A stretch of 64,000 bases of DNA from JAHFTY01 sp964584785 (GCA_964584785.1 CAZPBY010000023.1:28348-92347); one strand, 5' to 3'; shown: positions 34,647 to 44,311, counted from the first letter of the stretch. A program made the numbers and translations. The notes: generated by a model from the letters alone, not told the origin.

Positions 34647-36051
34647 GTGTGTCCATAAGCGGAACCGGGATCGAGCCGTAGCTGAGGAAGCGGTCGTGGA
34701 ACTCGCGAAGAGTCATCCGAGATCCAACCTTCTTGCGAAGTCGATGGATTGTCGACGTTCCGAGGAGATACATCATGGCAGTGCCGGGAAACATCGAATT
34801 GCGCACGGCCTCCTTCGTCGCCGCCATTTCACTCATGCCGGCTTCGGTTCGATATAAGGACACTGCTTCCGGGAGAGTCATTTGAAGACGGTGCAGCTTG
34901 ATATCGACGATGGCTCTTGCCGCCATGCGTAGTCGCGTGTGTTCCTGATGCGCTTTTTCAACAGGGCTAAGAAAACCGAATTCCTCCATGAGATCGGTTG
35001 CATAACACGCCCAGCCCTCCGCCATCGTACCGCCGCAGAACATTGCGATCCGGCTTGCGCAATCGACCGCCGCGATCCGAGCTATCAACGATTGGGCACG
35101 TGAAGCGTAATAGTTCTGGACATGATGCCCCGGTCCGGCGTGATGCACGACGTGATTCAGCTTGAGAGTGATCGGCCCACACGGATTCACTTCGCAGCGG
35201 TGCGGCAACACCGGATCGAACGCGGCCGGCGCACGATACGCAAGGTAGTAAAGATCCTCAGCTGCGCCTCGCACCAACTCCGGTTGTCGCGTGAAGATCA
35301 GCGGAAAATCGGGCCATGTGAACAGCTTTTGATCCTCAACCAGCCGCCGGCAACTATACCAGCAGGATTGATGTTCGTGGAGTTCGTGTACTGTCGGTTC
35401 ATCCGGAGGCAACTTCCCATGTCGATGCAATCGGAATTCCTGCTCGGCAAACGCCAGGAAGTCTTCCGTTGTTTCGTTCATCATGTGACCTTCTTTCATC
35501 AGAAGGTCGAAGAACTCGGCACCACATCCGTGCGGCTGCGCAGGTCGCGGCAAGACTTCGTTGGTCAAATAGCGGGCGAAGTCCTCAAAGGCTTTCCGCG
35601 CATCGTTGGAGTCTTGAAGACGATCGAGGATTGTGATCGCAGCACGGCATTCCTGAATGGCGCGAAGCGTCCATTCAAGCGGGGCAGCTCGAACGTTGCT
35701 TCTGGCCTGCGTCAGAAAGCCGGCGACAGCGGGAAGCCGGTTCACGGAAGTCAGAACGCCGAAAATCGCTTCGCCCGTATACAGAGCGGGATTGCTGATG
35801 AAATGCGGGCTCTGAAATTCCCTCGCCTGAATTGCAAGAAAACCACGAGCCAGCTGCTCATCGAGGGAATTTCCCTTCAACCTGGAACGAAGACCTTGCA
35901 TTTCATCGATGGTGTCTGCGATGCCGTTCGGGCTGAGATCGGGCAGGAGGTGTTCGTATCCGCGAACGCCAAGAAACGTCGCGTTCACCGGGCGGCGGCG
36001 GCAGTATGCCTGGAAGAAATCGTTCAACGCGGCAGCGGCAGGTTGATCCAT
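34618..36051 (-). CDS. DUF885 family protein (probable metallopeptidase-like)
   Basis: 477 residues from ATG 36051; the in-frame extension to 36195 lies within the upstream oxidoreductase gene. DUF885 landmarks: NHVVHHAGPGHHVQNYY and MAEGWACYATDLMEEFG. Family members usually read HExxPGHhxQ at the first motif; here the Glu after His is His, which may weaken zinc hydrolysis. No signal peptide, unlike many relatives. The start overlaps the Gfo/Idh/MocA gene by 28 bp, so the two are co-translated; the 3' end overlaps the DppC gene tail. Confidence 0.7.
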   Translation of the reverse strand: MDQPAAAALNDFFQAYCRRRPVNATFLGVRGYEHLLPDLSPNGIADTIDEMQGLRSRLKGNSLDEQLARGFLAIQAREFQSPHFISNPALYTGEAIFGVLTSVNRLPAVAGFLTQARSNVRAAPLEWTLRAIQECRAAITILDRLQDSNDARKAFEDFARYLTNEVLPRPAQPHGCGAEFFDLLMKEGHMMNETTEDFLAFAEQEFRLHRHGKLPPDEPTVHELHEHQSCWYSCRRLVEDQKLFTWPDFPLIFTRQPELVRGAAEDLYYLAYRAPAAFDPVLPHRCEVNPCGPITLKLNHVVHHAGPGHHVQNYYASRAQSLIARIAAVDCASRIAMFCGGTMAEGWACYATDLMEEFGFLSPVEKAHQEHTRLRMAARAIVDIKLHRLQMTLPEAVSLYRTEAGMSEMAATKEAVRNSMFPGTAMMYLLGTSTIHRLRKKVGSRMTLREFHDRFLSYGSIPVPLMDTLMTGAETDR

Positions 36052-37139
36052 CGGCTTTCCCGGAATGACAGTTCTACCGCGTTGATCACTTCCTGAACCC
36101 AGGCACCGTCCGAGAAGTCGCCTTCGGCGGGGACTCCACTGATGATCTCCGAAGCAAAACTCGATACGAGATTGCTGTAGAAGAGCGATCGCCACGATTC
36201 ACGTGCGCTGCCGCCGGGCGGATAAAAGCGCTGCGGTACGTCCACCAATTTGAATTCCACGTCACTGGCGGTTGCGGTTTTGATCGTCTCGCACACACCG
36301 AATTCCTCGACGAGACGGCAAATAATGGCGCCGCGACTGCCGTAGAAACGCGCTTCGAGCCCAGGATAGTTTCCAACCGTTACGTAGCTTGTTTGGATCG
36401 AGGCGAGCGCTCCGTTCGCGAACTCGCTGACGAAGATGTCCGCATCGTCGATATTGATCCGCATCTTGCCGGGGAATCCACGCACACGGCGCTCGGCCAC
36501 GCAGTTCCGCATGGTTCCCACGACGCGTTTGATGTCGCCTCCGACGAACCAGTGACTCAGGTCGATGATCGGGGCGCCGTAGCCTTCGAGCGACGACACC
36601 TGTAATACCGACTGATCCGCGGACGGGTTCACCTGGCGCAGAGGCGTTTCGGGGTTGATCCATTGCGAATTCTGTTCATAGCCGTTGAAGATGTACGGCT
36701 CGCCCGCGAAGCCCGAGTCGATCAACTCTTTCATGTATCTCATCGCGGGGCTGTAGCGGAACGTAAACCCGAGCTTCGTCCGAAGCCCCCTTCCTGATGC
36801 GAGGTCGCGAGCGCGAAGCGTGTCGCGAAAATCGAAGGCGACCGGTTTCTCGCACAGGACGTGCTTGCCCGATTCGAGCGCTGCCCACGCCAGCTCAAAG
36901 TGTGTCGTGCTCGGCGTGCACACATCGATGACGTCGATGTCCACGCGTCCGATCACCTTCTCGTGGTCAACGTGAATCTCCGGAATCGCAAATTGTGCCG
37001 CCGCTTCTTCCGCGAGCCCGCGCTGCGGATCGCAGATCGCGACAACATCCCATCGGTCGTCGCGTTTGTATCCGGGAATGTGCGCGACCTTCGCCCAATT
37101 GCCCGCGCCGAGAACGGCTACGCGTAATCTGTCTGCCAC
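36024..37139 (-). CDS. Gfo/Idh/MocA family NAD(P)-dependent oxidoreductase
   Basis: 371 residues. Rossmann start RVAVLGAGNWAKVAHIPGY, the family EKP motif (HVLCEKPVAFD, active-site Lys), and a C-terminal alpha/beta substrate domain with GAPIIDLSHWFVGG. Such enzymes oxidise or reduce sugars and related polyols using NAD(P). Substrate unknown. GTG start at 37139 lies 9 bp after the TMTC-like gene with AGGA upstream, and the next gene overlaps its end, giving a three-gene minus-strand unit. Confidence 0.85.
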   Translation of the reverse strand: MADRLRVAVLGAGNWAKVAHIPGYKRDDRWDVVAICDPQRGLAEEAAAQFAIPEIHVDHEKVIGRVDIDVIDVCTPSTTHFELAWAALESGKHVLCEKPVAFDFRDTLRARDLASGRGLRTKLGFTFRYSPAMRYMKELIDSGFAGEPYIFNGYEQNSQWINPETPLRQVNPSADQSVLQVSSLEGYGAPIIDLSHWFVGGDIKRVVGTMRNCVAERRVRGFPGKMRINIDDADIFVSEFANGALASIQTSYVTVGNYPGLEARFYGSRGAIICRLVEEFGVCETIKTATASDVEFKLVDVPQRFYPPGGSARESWRSLFYSNLVSSFASEIISGVPAEGDFSDGAWVQEVINAVELSFRESRWINLPLPR

Positions 37140-37148
37140 CGTCAGATC

Positions 37149-39158
37149 CTATTTCTTCTCTCGATCGTCCAACTCTTTCCACTTGTTCAAATAAAACTGG
37201 CCGTTGCTCTCATCACCGAGGTTGCGGTACGTCACACCGAGAAACCGGTACGCCGGTGAGTAGTCGGGATCAAAATCGATCGCTTTTTTGAAATTGAGAA
37301 TGGCCTTCCCGAAATTCTGTTTAGCGGCTTCTTCGTTTCCAATTGCCCGAGCACCATCCCCCATCGCGCCGTACACGCTTCCGAGGTTGTGGTATGCCCG
37401 CGCATAAGCCGGATTCCAGCGAATGGCCTCCTCAAATTCCTTCTTCGCATCTTCCAGACGACCGGTATTGAACAGTGCATTTCCGTAGTTGCTGAGATAG
37501 ACCGGATTATTTGGCTTGAACGCGAGCGCTTTGCGGTAATACTCGTCGGCCTTCACGAAATCCTTCCGTTCGAGATAGATCTTCGCCATCTGCTGGTACG
37601 CATCGGCATAATCCGGGTAGATTTGAGTCGCCGTCGTGAGTTCCGTCAGCGCCAAATCCAGGCTGGACGCCGCCTGCGGGCTGCTTCTTCCAAGTTTGAG
37701 AAGGCGTTCATCCTGCGACAAATGGTTTCCGAGGTAATAGTGGGTACGAGCACTTCTGGGAGACGTCTTGACGTCGGCGGAATACAGCGTGAGGTTGTCG
37801 CGCCAATCCCGGTTGCGCGCGATCGTTTTCACCGAGTAGAGCAAGAGGATGACCGTCACGAGACCGATCGTACGCGAATGTCCTGTGAAGAAAGCCCCCA
37901 GATCCGGAATCGCCTGCTTTTGTTCGCTGACCCTCCCAGTCACACGCACGATCAAAAACGCGATGGCGATACAGAATCCGAGTGACGGCGCGTACATCAA
38001 TCGCTCGCCGAAGGAAGTTCCAATCAGGACCAGGATGTTTGCCGCAACCGATGCCGTAACGAAAAAATAAAGCAGGCCGAAAGCGATCGGGTCCTTTCTA
38101 CGCGTTCGTATCAAGGCGTACACTGCAAGTCCTGCAAAGACGGCCAGCGAAAGAAGAAACTTCCAGTCACCGAACCCACTCAACGGAATCTGATTGAATG
38201 AGTAGTCCGAGGCCAACGGATGCGGGAATAACAATAACTTGAGATAGAGACCCATGATGAACACTGCCGTTGGAAATCGTTGGACCATCGTCTGCCCCGC
38301 CATCACGTTGTCGATTACGATTATCTGCTCCGAGAGTTGCGAGTGTCCGGACACCGCGTTGATCACGCCGGCGCGGACGATCAGGAAGATTAAGGCCACT
38401 AAGACGATTGCGCCGGTGACCACAAGGATCTTGGAGCGATGCGCGTCTGTGAAAAACCAGATCATCATCGGGATCACCACAATGAAAGTGACGCCGGACT
38501 CCTTTGAAAATAGCGAGAGAGAAAACGCAGCCAGTGCCACGATCAGGTCGCGCATGGCGGCCTTTGACACGTAGCGATAAATGAAGATGGCCGTAATCAC
38601 AAAAAAAAGAAAACACAGGATCTCATCCAAACTTTTGATGTTCGCCACAACCTCAGTGTGGATCGGGTGGGCGACGAAAAGCGACGACGCGAGAAATGCG
38701 GTGAGCAGGTTCCCTTTGAAATACAAACTCAGACAGTAAAAAAGAACGAAGCCTGTCAGGGCATACAACAGCGCGTTCACAAAATGGCCAGGGGCAGGAT
38801 TATTCGGCCAAAGTTGCCACTCGATCGCGAAGGCGGCTTTCGAAAGCGGCCGGTACAGAGTGTAGTCCGGATTAAAGTGACCCAAGCGGTAAGTCGTGCT
38901 GAAAATTTCTCGGATGGCTGCAAATCCTCTTCGCGTCATCGAGTTTTCCTTGATGAGCGAGTAGTCGTCCAAAGCCCATTCGTGTCCCAGCGTGTTCGCA
39001 AACAGTAAGAACGCGAACCCCGCGACAATGAAAGCCAGGTTGCGTCGAATCCTTTGCGGTACTACCGTTGATATGGGTTTGATTTTCGCAGGTGCGGGAT
39101 TGCTCTTCGTTGCTTGCTCTTGAAGCGCAATTTTTTCTTTTCGAGTGAGTTTCGCCAA
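37149..39158 (-). CDS. TMTC-like polytopic membrane protein with C-terminal TPR repeats
   Basis: 669 residues: a cytosolic basic N-terminus, about ten membrane helices (~40-470), then four or five tetratricopeptide repeats (~500-660). The loop after the first helix carries an acidic pair in WALDDYSLI (Asp64-Asp65), and a later loop reads HPIHTEVVANIKSLDE followed by FSKESGVT, the same arrangement as in animal TMTC O-mannosyltransferases (GT-C fold). It may glycosylate periplasmic proteins using a lipid-linked donor; activity is inference. TTG start, preceded by GAGGG. It diverges from the amidase gene. Confidence 0.75.
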   Translation of the reverse strand: MAKLTRKEKIALQEQATKSNPAPAKIKPISTVVPQRIRRNLAFIVAGFAFLLFANTLGHEWALDDYSLIKENSMTRRGFAAIREIFSTTYRLGHFNPDYTLYRPLSKAAFAIEWQLWPNNPAPGHFVNALLYALTGFVLFYCLSLYFKGNLLTAFLASSLFVAHPIHTEVVANIKSLDEILCFLFFVITAIFIYRYVSKAAMRDLIVALAAFSLSLFSKESGVTFIVVIPMMIWFFTDAHRSKILVVTGAIVLVALIFLIVRAGVINAVSGHSQLSEQIIVIDNVMAGQTMVQRFPTAVFIMGLYLKLLLFPHPLASDYSFNQIPLSGFGDWKFLLSLAVFAGLAVYALIRTRRKDPIAFGLLYFFVTASVAANILVLIGTSFGERLMYAPSLGFCIAIAFLIVRVTGRVSEQKQAIPDLGAFFTGHSRTIGLVTVILLLYSVKTIARNRDWRDNLTLYSADVKTSPRSARTHYYLGNHLSQDERLLKLGRSSPQAASSLDLALTELTTATQIYPDYADAYQQMAKIYLERKDFVKADEYYRKALAFKPNNPVYLSNYGNALFNTGRLEDAKKEFEEAIRWNPAYARAYHNLGSVYGAMGDGARAIGNEEAAKQNFGKAILNFKKAIDFDPDYSPAYRFLGVTYRNLGDESNGQFYLNKWKELDDREKK

Positions 39159-39252
39159 TGTCCCAATCCCTCAGGTACCGCGAGATGCTAACATACCCGC
39201 TCACTCCGTCACCGAGCAGGCACTGAACGCCCCGAACACCGGTTGCACCAGG

Positions 39253-40665
39253 ATGAACAAGGAACTCTGCTTCGAATCAGCCACTGAGATTGCGAGGAAG
39301 CTGCGCGTTCGCGAAGTCTCCGCGACCGATGTGATGCGCGAATTCGTCTCCCGCATTGCGAGCGTCAATCCCGCTGTCAATGCAATCTGCACGTTCGTCG
39401 GCGAAGAGAACGCCATGCGATACGCTCAAACCGTTGACGAACGGATCGATCGAGGTTACAGGATCGGTCCGTTGCATGGTTTGCCGATTGCGGTAAAGGA
39501 CCTCGTGGTGACCGAAGGGATTCGCACGACCTTCGGGGCACTCATCTATCGAGATTTCGTTCCCACACAGGACGCGTTGATTGTCGAACGATTCAAGCGG
39601 GCCGGCGCGTTGATTATCGGCAAAACCAACACGCCGGAATTTGGAGCCGGTTCTCAGACGTTCAACAAAGTCTTCGGGCCGACTCGGAATCCGCACGATC
39701 TCTCGAAAACATGTGGAGGCAGCAGCGGAGGTGCCGCAGTCGCGCTGGCGTGCGGCATGACGCCGATTGCCGATGGCAGCGATCTCGGCGGGTCGCTTCG
39801 CAACCCGGCAGGTTTTTGCAACGTTGTCGGTTTCAGGCCGTCGCCTGGGCGCGTCCCAACGTGGCCGTCAATGTTGGGTTGGAACAGTCTGACTGTCGAA
39901 GGACCAATGGCTCGAACCGTCCGTGACGTTGCGTTGCTTTTATCAGTCATGGCTGGTCCGGACAGACGGTCTCCGATCTCGATTGCCGAGCCGGGTTCCG
40001 TGTTCCTGAAACCGCTCGAAAGAGACTTCAAATCCACACGGGTGGCGTGGTCTGCGGACCTCGGCCGATATCCTGTTCAACCCGAAGTGATTGATGTATG
40101 CCGAAATTCATGCCGGGTGTTTGCCGATATGGGATGCATTGTCGACGAAGCCTGCCCTGATTTTGCAGGCGCCGACGAGATCTTTCAGACTCTGAGGGCC
40201 TGGCAAATGTCGCAGACGCGGGGCGCGGAATTCAAAAAGCACCGCGAGATGATGAAAGACACGGTCATCTGGAACATCGAGCAAGGATTGAAACTTAGCG
40301 GAAGCGCTGTCGCTTCCGCCGAGGCCGGACGCACAGCGTTGTTCCACCGGGTCCGCGAGTTCTTTGAACGCTACGATTTTTTGATCTTACCGGTGTCGCA
40401 GGTGCTGCCGTTTCCGGTCGAGGTCGAATGGGTCCGCGAGATCAACGGCATTGCGATGCAAACATACATCGACTGGATGGCGACTTGTTACGCCATCACG
40501 CTGACCGCCTGTCCGGCGATTTCCGTACCATGCGGATTCACAGCAGGTGGGCTTCCGGTGGGCTTGCAGATCGTTGGTCCGCACCTCGCCGACTTCGATG
40601 TGCTGCGGATCGCTCACGCCTTCGAGCAGGCGACGCTCTTCCACAATCGCCGGCCCCGGCTTTAA
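39253..40665 (+). CDS. Amidase signature family enzyme
   Basis: 470 residues. The Ser-cisSer-Lys triad is visible: Lys82 (GLPIAVKDL), the cis-Ser in TCGGSSGGAA (157/158) and nucleophile Ser181 in SDLGGSLRNPA. It hydrolyses carboxamides; relatives range from GatA to aryl-acylamidases, but no GatB/GatC genes are near. The start is ATG 39253; only a weak CAGG precedes it, and in-frame codons upstream to 39145 overlap the divergent TMTC gene. Located beside other amide-cleaving enzymes, followed by an aminotransferase gene. Confidence 0.85.
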   Translation: MNKELCFESATEIARKLRVREVSATDVMREFVSRIASVNPAVNAICTFVGEENAMRYAQTVDERIDRGYRIGPLHGLPIAVKDLVVTEGIRTTFGALIYRDFVPTQDALIVERFKRAGALIIGKTNTPEFGAGSQTFNKVFGPTRNPHDLSKTCGGSSGGAAVALACGMTPIADGSDLGGSLRNPAGFCNVVGFRPSPGRVPTWPSMLGWNSLTVEGPMARTVRDVALLLSVMAGPDRRSPISIAEPGSVFLKPLERDFKSTRVAWSADLGRYPVQPEVIDVCRNSCRVFADMGCIVDEACPDFAGADEIFQTLRAWQMSQTRGAEFKKHREMMKDTVIWNIEQGLKLSGSAVASAEAGRTALFHRVREFFERYDFLILPVSQVLPFPVEVEWVREINGIAMQTYIDWMATCYAITLTACPAISVPCGFTAGGLPVGLQIVGPHLADFDVLRIAHAFEQATLFHNRRPRL

Positions 40666-40697
40666 GCAGTAAGGAGGTACGTACGCTCACATACAGC

Positions 40698-42026
40698 ATG
40701 GCGGAACCCAGGCGCAGTCGTGTGCTTCATCGCAATCTCGCGGTGGACATGCCTGTCGCTGCTGGTGGTAACGGCCCTTACATCTTTGACCGCGAGGGCC
40801 GCAGATACCTCGACGCATCGGGCGGCGCTGCAGTGTCATGCCTGGGACACGGGCATCCGAAGGTCACGAAAGCGATCATCGATCAGGCTCAGAAACTGGC
40901 ATTCGCGCACTCGGCCTTCTTCACGAACGAGCCGATGGAAGAACTGGCCGACTATCTGGTGCGCCGAGCACCGGAAGGGATCGAGGCAGCAGCGATTGTC
41001 TGCGGCGGATCGGAAGCTGTCGAGGCTGCCATCAAGATTGCGCGCCAGTACCGGATCGAATGCGGCGAGCCGACGCGATCGATTGTCATCAGCCGCCGCT
41101 TGAGTTATCACGGCATCACGCTCGGTGCGCTATCGGTCAGCGGCCACCAGGAGCGTCGCGACCGTTACACACCGTATCTTTCGAATCAGGTCGGATTCAT
41201 CGAGGCGTGTTATGCGTACCGTCATCGACACGACGGAGAGTCCGACGAGGAATATGGCTTACGCGCCGCAAACGCATTGGAACAGGCGATTCTCGATGTC
41301 GGTGCGGAGCACGTTTCCGCATTCATCGCGGAGACCGTCGTCGGCGCGACTGCCGGCTGTCTTACGGCATCACCTGGATACTTTCGCCGCATTCGCGAAA
41401 TCTGTGACCGTTACAACGTTCTTTTCATAGCCGACGAAGTCATGTGTGGGATGGGCCGCACCGGGACGCTGTTCGCGTGCGAGCAGGAGGACGTCGCGCC
41501 CGACCTGATCGCGATCGCGAAGGGTCTGGGCGCAGGTTACCAGCCGGTTGGTGCCGTGCTGGTGAACGGCCGGATCCTTCAGGCAATCGAGCGAGGCAGC
41601 GGCGTCCTTGCACAGTCCCACACATATATGGGGCACCCGATCGCGTGCGCCGCGGCGCTGGCGGTGCAGCGTGTGATCGATGAGGATCATTTGTTGGATA
41701 ACGTACGGCGTCTCGGGCGAATCCTGGAGCAACGTCTACGGCTTCAGTTCGAAGATCATCCGCACATCGGCGACATTCGAGGGCGCGGTCTGTTCTGGGC
41801 ATTGGAACTGGTCGAGGATCGCGCCGAGAAGCGGCCGTTTCCGCCGTCGACGAAACTGCATGCAAGAATCAAAAACGAAGCGCTGCAACGCGGCCTGATC
41901 TGCTATCCATCGGGAGGCACGGCCGACGGTGTTTCCGGCGATCACATTCTCCTGGCCCCGCCATACATCATCGACGAATCACACGTCGATGAGATGGCGA
42001 AGGTTTTGTCGGAGGTTATTCCCTAA
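40698..42026 (+). CDS. Class III PLP-dependent aminotransferase
   Basis: 442 residues. Class III signatures: DASGGAAVSCLGHGHP, CGGSEAVEAAIKIARQY, YHGITLGALSVSG, FIADEVMCGMGRTGT and the Schiff-base Lys in IAIAKGLGAGYQPVGAVL. It transfers amino groups from omega- or alpha-amino compounds. A strong AAGGAGG at 40671-40677 sits 20 nt before ATG 40698, too far for normal use; the only codons at good distance are ACG or CTC, so the true start may be non-canonical or the ribosome-binding site may be decoupled. Separated from the amidase by 32 bp; may share its transcript. Confidence 0.85.
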   Translation: MAEPRRSRVLHRNLAVDMPVAAGGNGPYIFDREGRRYLDASGGAAVSCLGHGHPKVTKAIIDQAQKLAFAHSAFFTNEPMEELADYLVRRAPEGIEAAAIVCGGSEAVEAAIKIARQYRIECGEPTRSIVISRRLSYHGITLGALSVSGHQERRDRYTPYLSNQVGFIEACYAYRHRHDGESDEEYGLRAANALEQAILDVGAEHVSAFIAETVVGATAGCLTASPGYFRRIREICDRYNVLFIADEVMCGMGRTGTLFACEQEDVAPDLIAIAKGLGAGYQPVGAVLVNGRILQAIERGSGVLAQSHTYMGHPIACAAALAVQRVIDEDHLLDNVRRLGRILEQRLRLQFEDHPHIGDIRGRGLFWALELVEDRAEKRPFPPSTKLHARIKNEALQRGLICYPSGGTADGVSGDHILLAPPYIIDESHVDEMAKVLSEVIP

Positions 42027-42724
42027 GCCGGCTGCATCGTCGCCAGGACCTGATCGAGCGCGGCGCGTGGATCGGGTTCATGAGTGACGGCGCGACCGAT
42101 GACGATGTAATCGGCTCCCGCCGAGATCGCTTCCACCGGAGTAGCTATTCGCTGCTGGTCGTTTAGAGACTGGTCCGGCAAGCGGATCCCCGGCGCGACG
42201 AGCTTGAAGTCCCCGCGAACGGAGCGGCGGACAAGAGACAGTTCGCGCGGCGAACACACGACTCCGTCCATTCCGCATTGCTGAGCCAGGATAGCAAGCC
42301 GTCGAACATGCTGTTCCACGGGCTGTTCGACTCCGATGTCGAACAGCGCCGGTGTGTCGAGACTCGTCAGAACCGTCACCGCGATAATCCAGGGGCGCGT
42401 TTCGGGAAAGTCCTGTCCCAGCCTGTTCGCGACGGATTCCATCATCGCGCGTCCTCCGGATGCATGAACCGTCAGCATCGTCACCCCTGCCTTCGCGGCC
42501 TCTACCGCAGCGAGCGTCACGGTGTTGGGTATGTCGTGATACTTCATGTCCAGGAATACGCGGCCCCCGGCATCAACGATCTCACTAACGATTCCGGGAC
42601 CTGTCGCCGTAAAGAGCTGGCTTCCCACTTTGAACATTCCGCACAGATCATGAAGCTCCCGCACCAGGCCAACGGCCTCGTTACGAGAACTGACGTCCAG
42701 TGCGATGATCACCTTTTCTTTCAT
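42023..42724 (-). CDS. pyrF: Orotidine 5'-phosphate decarboxylase
   Basis: 233 residues. The catalytic DxKxxD motif is FLDMKYHDIPNTV; the start KVIIALDVSSRNEA is typical. It decarboxylates OMP to UMP, the last step of de novo pyrimidine synthesis. ATGA overlap with pyrD couples the two. Its 3' end overlaps the class III aminotransferase gene by 4 bp. Confidence 0.95.
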   Translation of the reverse strand: MKEKVIIALDVSSRNEAVGLVRELHDLCGMFKVGSQLFTATGPGIVSEIVDAGGRVFLDMKYHDIPNTVTLAAVEAAKAGVTMLTVHASGGRAMMESVANRLGQDFPETRPWIIAVTVLTSLDTPALFDIGVEQPVEQHVRRLAILAQQCGMDGVVCSPRELSLVRRSVRGDFKLVAPGIRLPDQSLNDQQRIATPVEAISAGADYIVIGRAVTHEPDPRAALDQVLATMQPA

Positions 42725-43641
42725 CTCTGCAATTTCCCCATGAGCGCGCCGACAGACGGTAAGCGGCGCCGCTCCAAATAACGTTGAAGTTGGTTGATTA
42801 CTTTGATGGTAGCGCGAGGATCGTGAAAATTCGCTGTGCCGACCTGAACTGCGGCCGCACCCGCGAGGAAATACTCCGCAGCGTCGGCACCGTTGACGAT
42901 GCCGCCGACTCCGATAACGGGAATCGGCAGGGCCTTCGACACCTGGAATACCATACGCAATGTTAGCGGTTTGATCGCCGGTCCGGAGAGCCCTGCCGTG
43001 ATGGTATGAATGCGCGAAGTGAGCGTCTCCGGATCGATCGCCATGCCCAGATACGTGTTGGCAACGGTTACAGCGTCCGCGCCGCCATCCATCGCGGCGC
43101 GGGCGAACTCGACGATGTCCGTCACATTAGGCGACAGTTTCACGAAGACCGGCCGGCGCGCGCGATCCTTCACGCGCCGCGTGAGCTGCCGAGTGGCGGC
43201 GGCGTTGGTGCCGAATACCATTCCCCCACATTCCGTGTTCGGGCAGGAAATATTCAATTCGTAGGCAGCGATGCTCTCGCACGAATTCAGCTTGTTGACG
43301 ACTTCCACGTATTCATCTTCCGTAAAACCAAACACGTTGACGAAAGTCGCGCTCGACTTTGTTCGCAAGAACGGCATCTTGTCCCGGATGAATGCATCGA
43401 CGCCGACGTTTTCAAGGCCGATCGAATTCAACATTCCTGAAGCCGTTGGGAATAGCCTGGGAGGAAGATTCCCTTCGATCGGATGTGCGGATGTCCCTTT
43501 GACGCAAATACCACCGATCTCGTTGAGATCCACGAATGGCGCGAACTCTTCGCCGTAGCCGAATGTTCCACTCGCCGCAATGACCGGATTGCGAAGACGA
43601 ATTCCCGCGAGTTCCACGGAGAGGTCGGGAAGTTCGGCCAT
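42721..43641 (-). CDS. pyrD: Dihydroorotate dehydrogenase, class 1B catalytic subunit
   Basis: 306 residues. FMN barrel with ASGTFGYGEEF and the class 1 active-site loop ELNISCPNTECGG, in which Cys is the catalytic base (class 2 enzymes use Ser). Oxidises dihydroorotate to orotate. Class 1B enzymes normally need the iron-sulfur/FAD subunit PyrK, not found in this window. Transcribed with pyrF, diverging from pyrR-pyrB-pyrC. Confidence 0.93.
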   Translation of the reverse strand: MAELPDLSVELAGIRLRNPVIAASGTFGYGEEFAPFVDLNEIGGICVKGTSAHPIEGNLPPRLFPTASGMLNSIGLENVGVDAFIRDKMPFLRTKSSATFVNVFGFTEDEYVEVVNKLNSCESIAAYELNISCPNTECGGMVFGTNAAATRQLTRRVKDRARRPVFVKLSPNVTDIVEFARAAMDGGADAVTVANTYLGMAIDPETLTSRIHTITAGLSGPAIKPLTLRMVFQVSKALPIPVIGVGGIVNGADAAEYFLAGAAAVQVGTANFHDPRATIKVINQLQRYLERRRLPSVGALMGKLQR

Positions 43642-43659
43642 GCGCGAACAAAAGTACCA

Positions 43660-43665
43660 TATAAT
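43660..43665 (+). promoter_or_regulatory. Possible -10 box in the pyrD/pyrR divergent region
   Basis: A perfect TATAAT on the plus strand, ~93 nt before pyrR; no -35 at standard spacing. If used it would give pyrR a leader of ~85 nt, long enough for an RNA control element; I could not recognise a specific PyrR-binding hairpin. Confidence 0.3.
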
Positions 43666-43758
43666 GTTCGCCGCGCATCGTCATTCGCGAATGCAAGCCC
43701 GGCGCGAATCGCAAGCGCGGTGGCGCGCTAGCGTCAATCAAGGTCGCAGTCCAAAACT

Positions 43759-44304
43759 ATGGCACTCAAGCTGAACTACCAGTTGATGAAATCCGACGAA
43801 GTGCGGGTGACGCTGGATCGCATCGCTCATGACATTCTCGAGAAGAACGGTGGCAGAGAAGTCGTACTCGTCGGGATTCATCGCCGCGGCGTGCCGATGG
43901 CGCAACGCATGGCGGCGACCATCGCTGCGTCGACTCGGAAGGAACCGCAGATCGGAGTTCTCGATATCAATCTCTATCGCGACGATCTGACGCGCGTCGC
44001 ATTTCAGCCCGTGGTACGGCGCACGGACGTCCCGCCGAATATCGACGACAAGGACGTCATTCTTATCGATGACGTGCTTTACACCGGGCGCACGATTCGC
44101 GCGGCGCTCGACGCGATGTGCGATTTCGGCCGCATGCGATCCATCCAACTTGCCGTTATGGTCGATCGCGGGCATCGCGAGCTTCCGATCGAAGCCAATT
44201 ACATCGGTAAGAGAATTGCCACAAAAGACAACGAAGTCGTTGAGGTCAAGCTCAAGGAAATCGACGGTGAAGACGCAATCTACGTGATGGAAAAGACGGA
44301 TTAG
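43759..44304 (+). CDS. pyrR: PyrR bifunctional regulator / uracil phosphoribosyltransferase
   Basis: 181 residues. The PRPP-binding signature VILIDDVLYTGRTIRAAL and LVGIHRRGVPMAQRM identify PyrR. In Bacilli it binds pyr mRNA leaders in response to UMP and represses; it also has weak UPRTase activity. It heads the plus-strand pyrR-pyrB-pyrC unit, so autoregulation of this unit is expected by analogy. No clear Shine-Dalgarno. Confidence 0.94.
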   Translation: MALKLNYQLMKSDEVRVTLDRIAHDILEKNGGREVVLVGIHRRGVPMAQRMAATIAASTRKEPQIGVLDINLYRDDLTRVAFQPVVRRTDVPPNIDDKDVILIDDVLYTGRTIRAALDAMCDFGRMRSIQLAVMVDRGHRELPIEANYIGKRIATKDNEVVEVKLKEIDGEDAIYVMEKTD

Positions 44305-44311
44305 CACGGTC

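Noticed and set aside
39145..40665. Amidase as GatA of the tRNA amidotransferase
   Set aside because: No gatB or gatC nearby and the context is amide catabolism.
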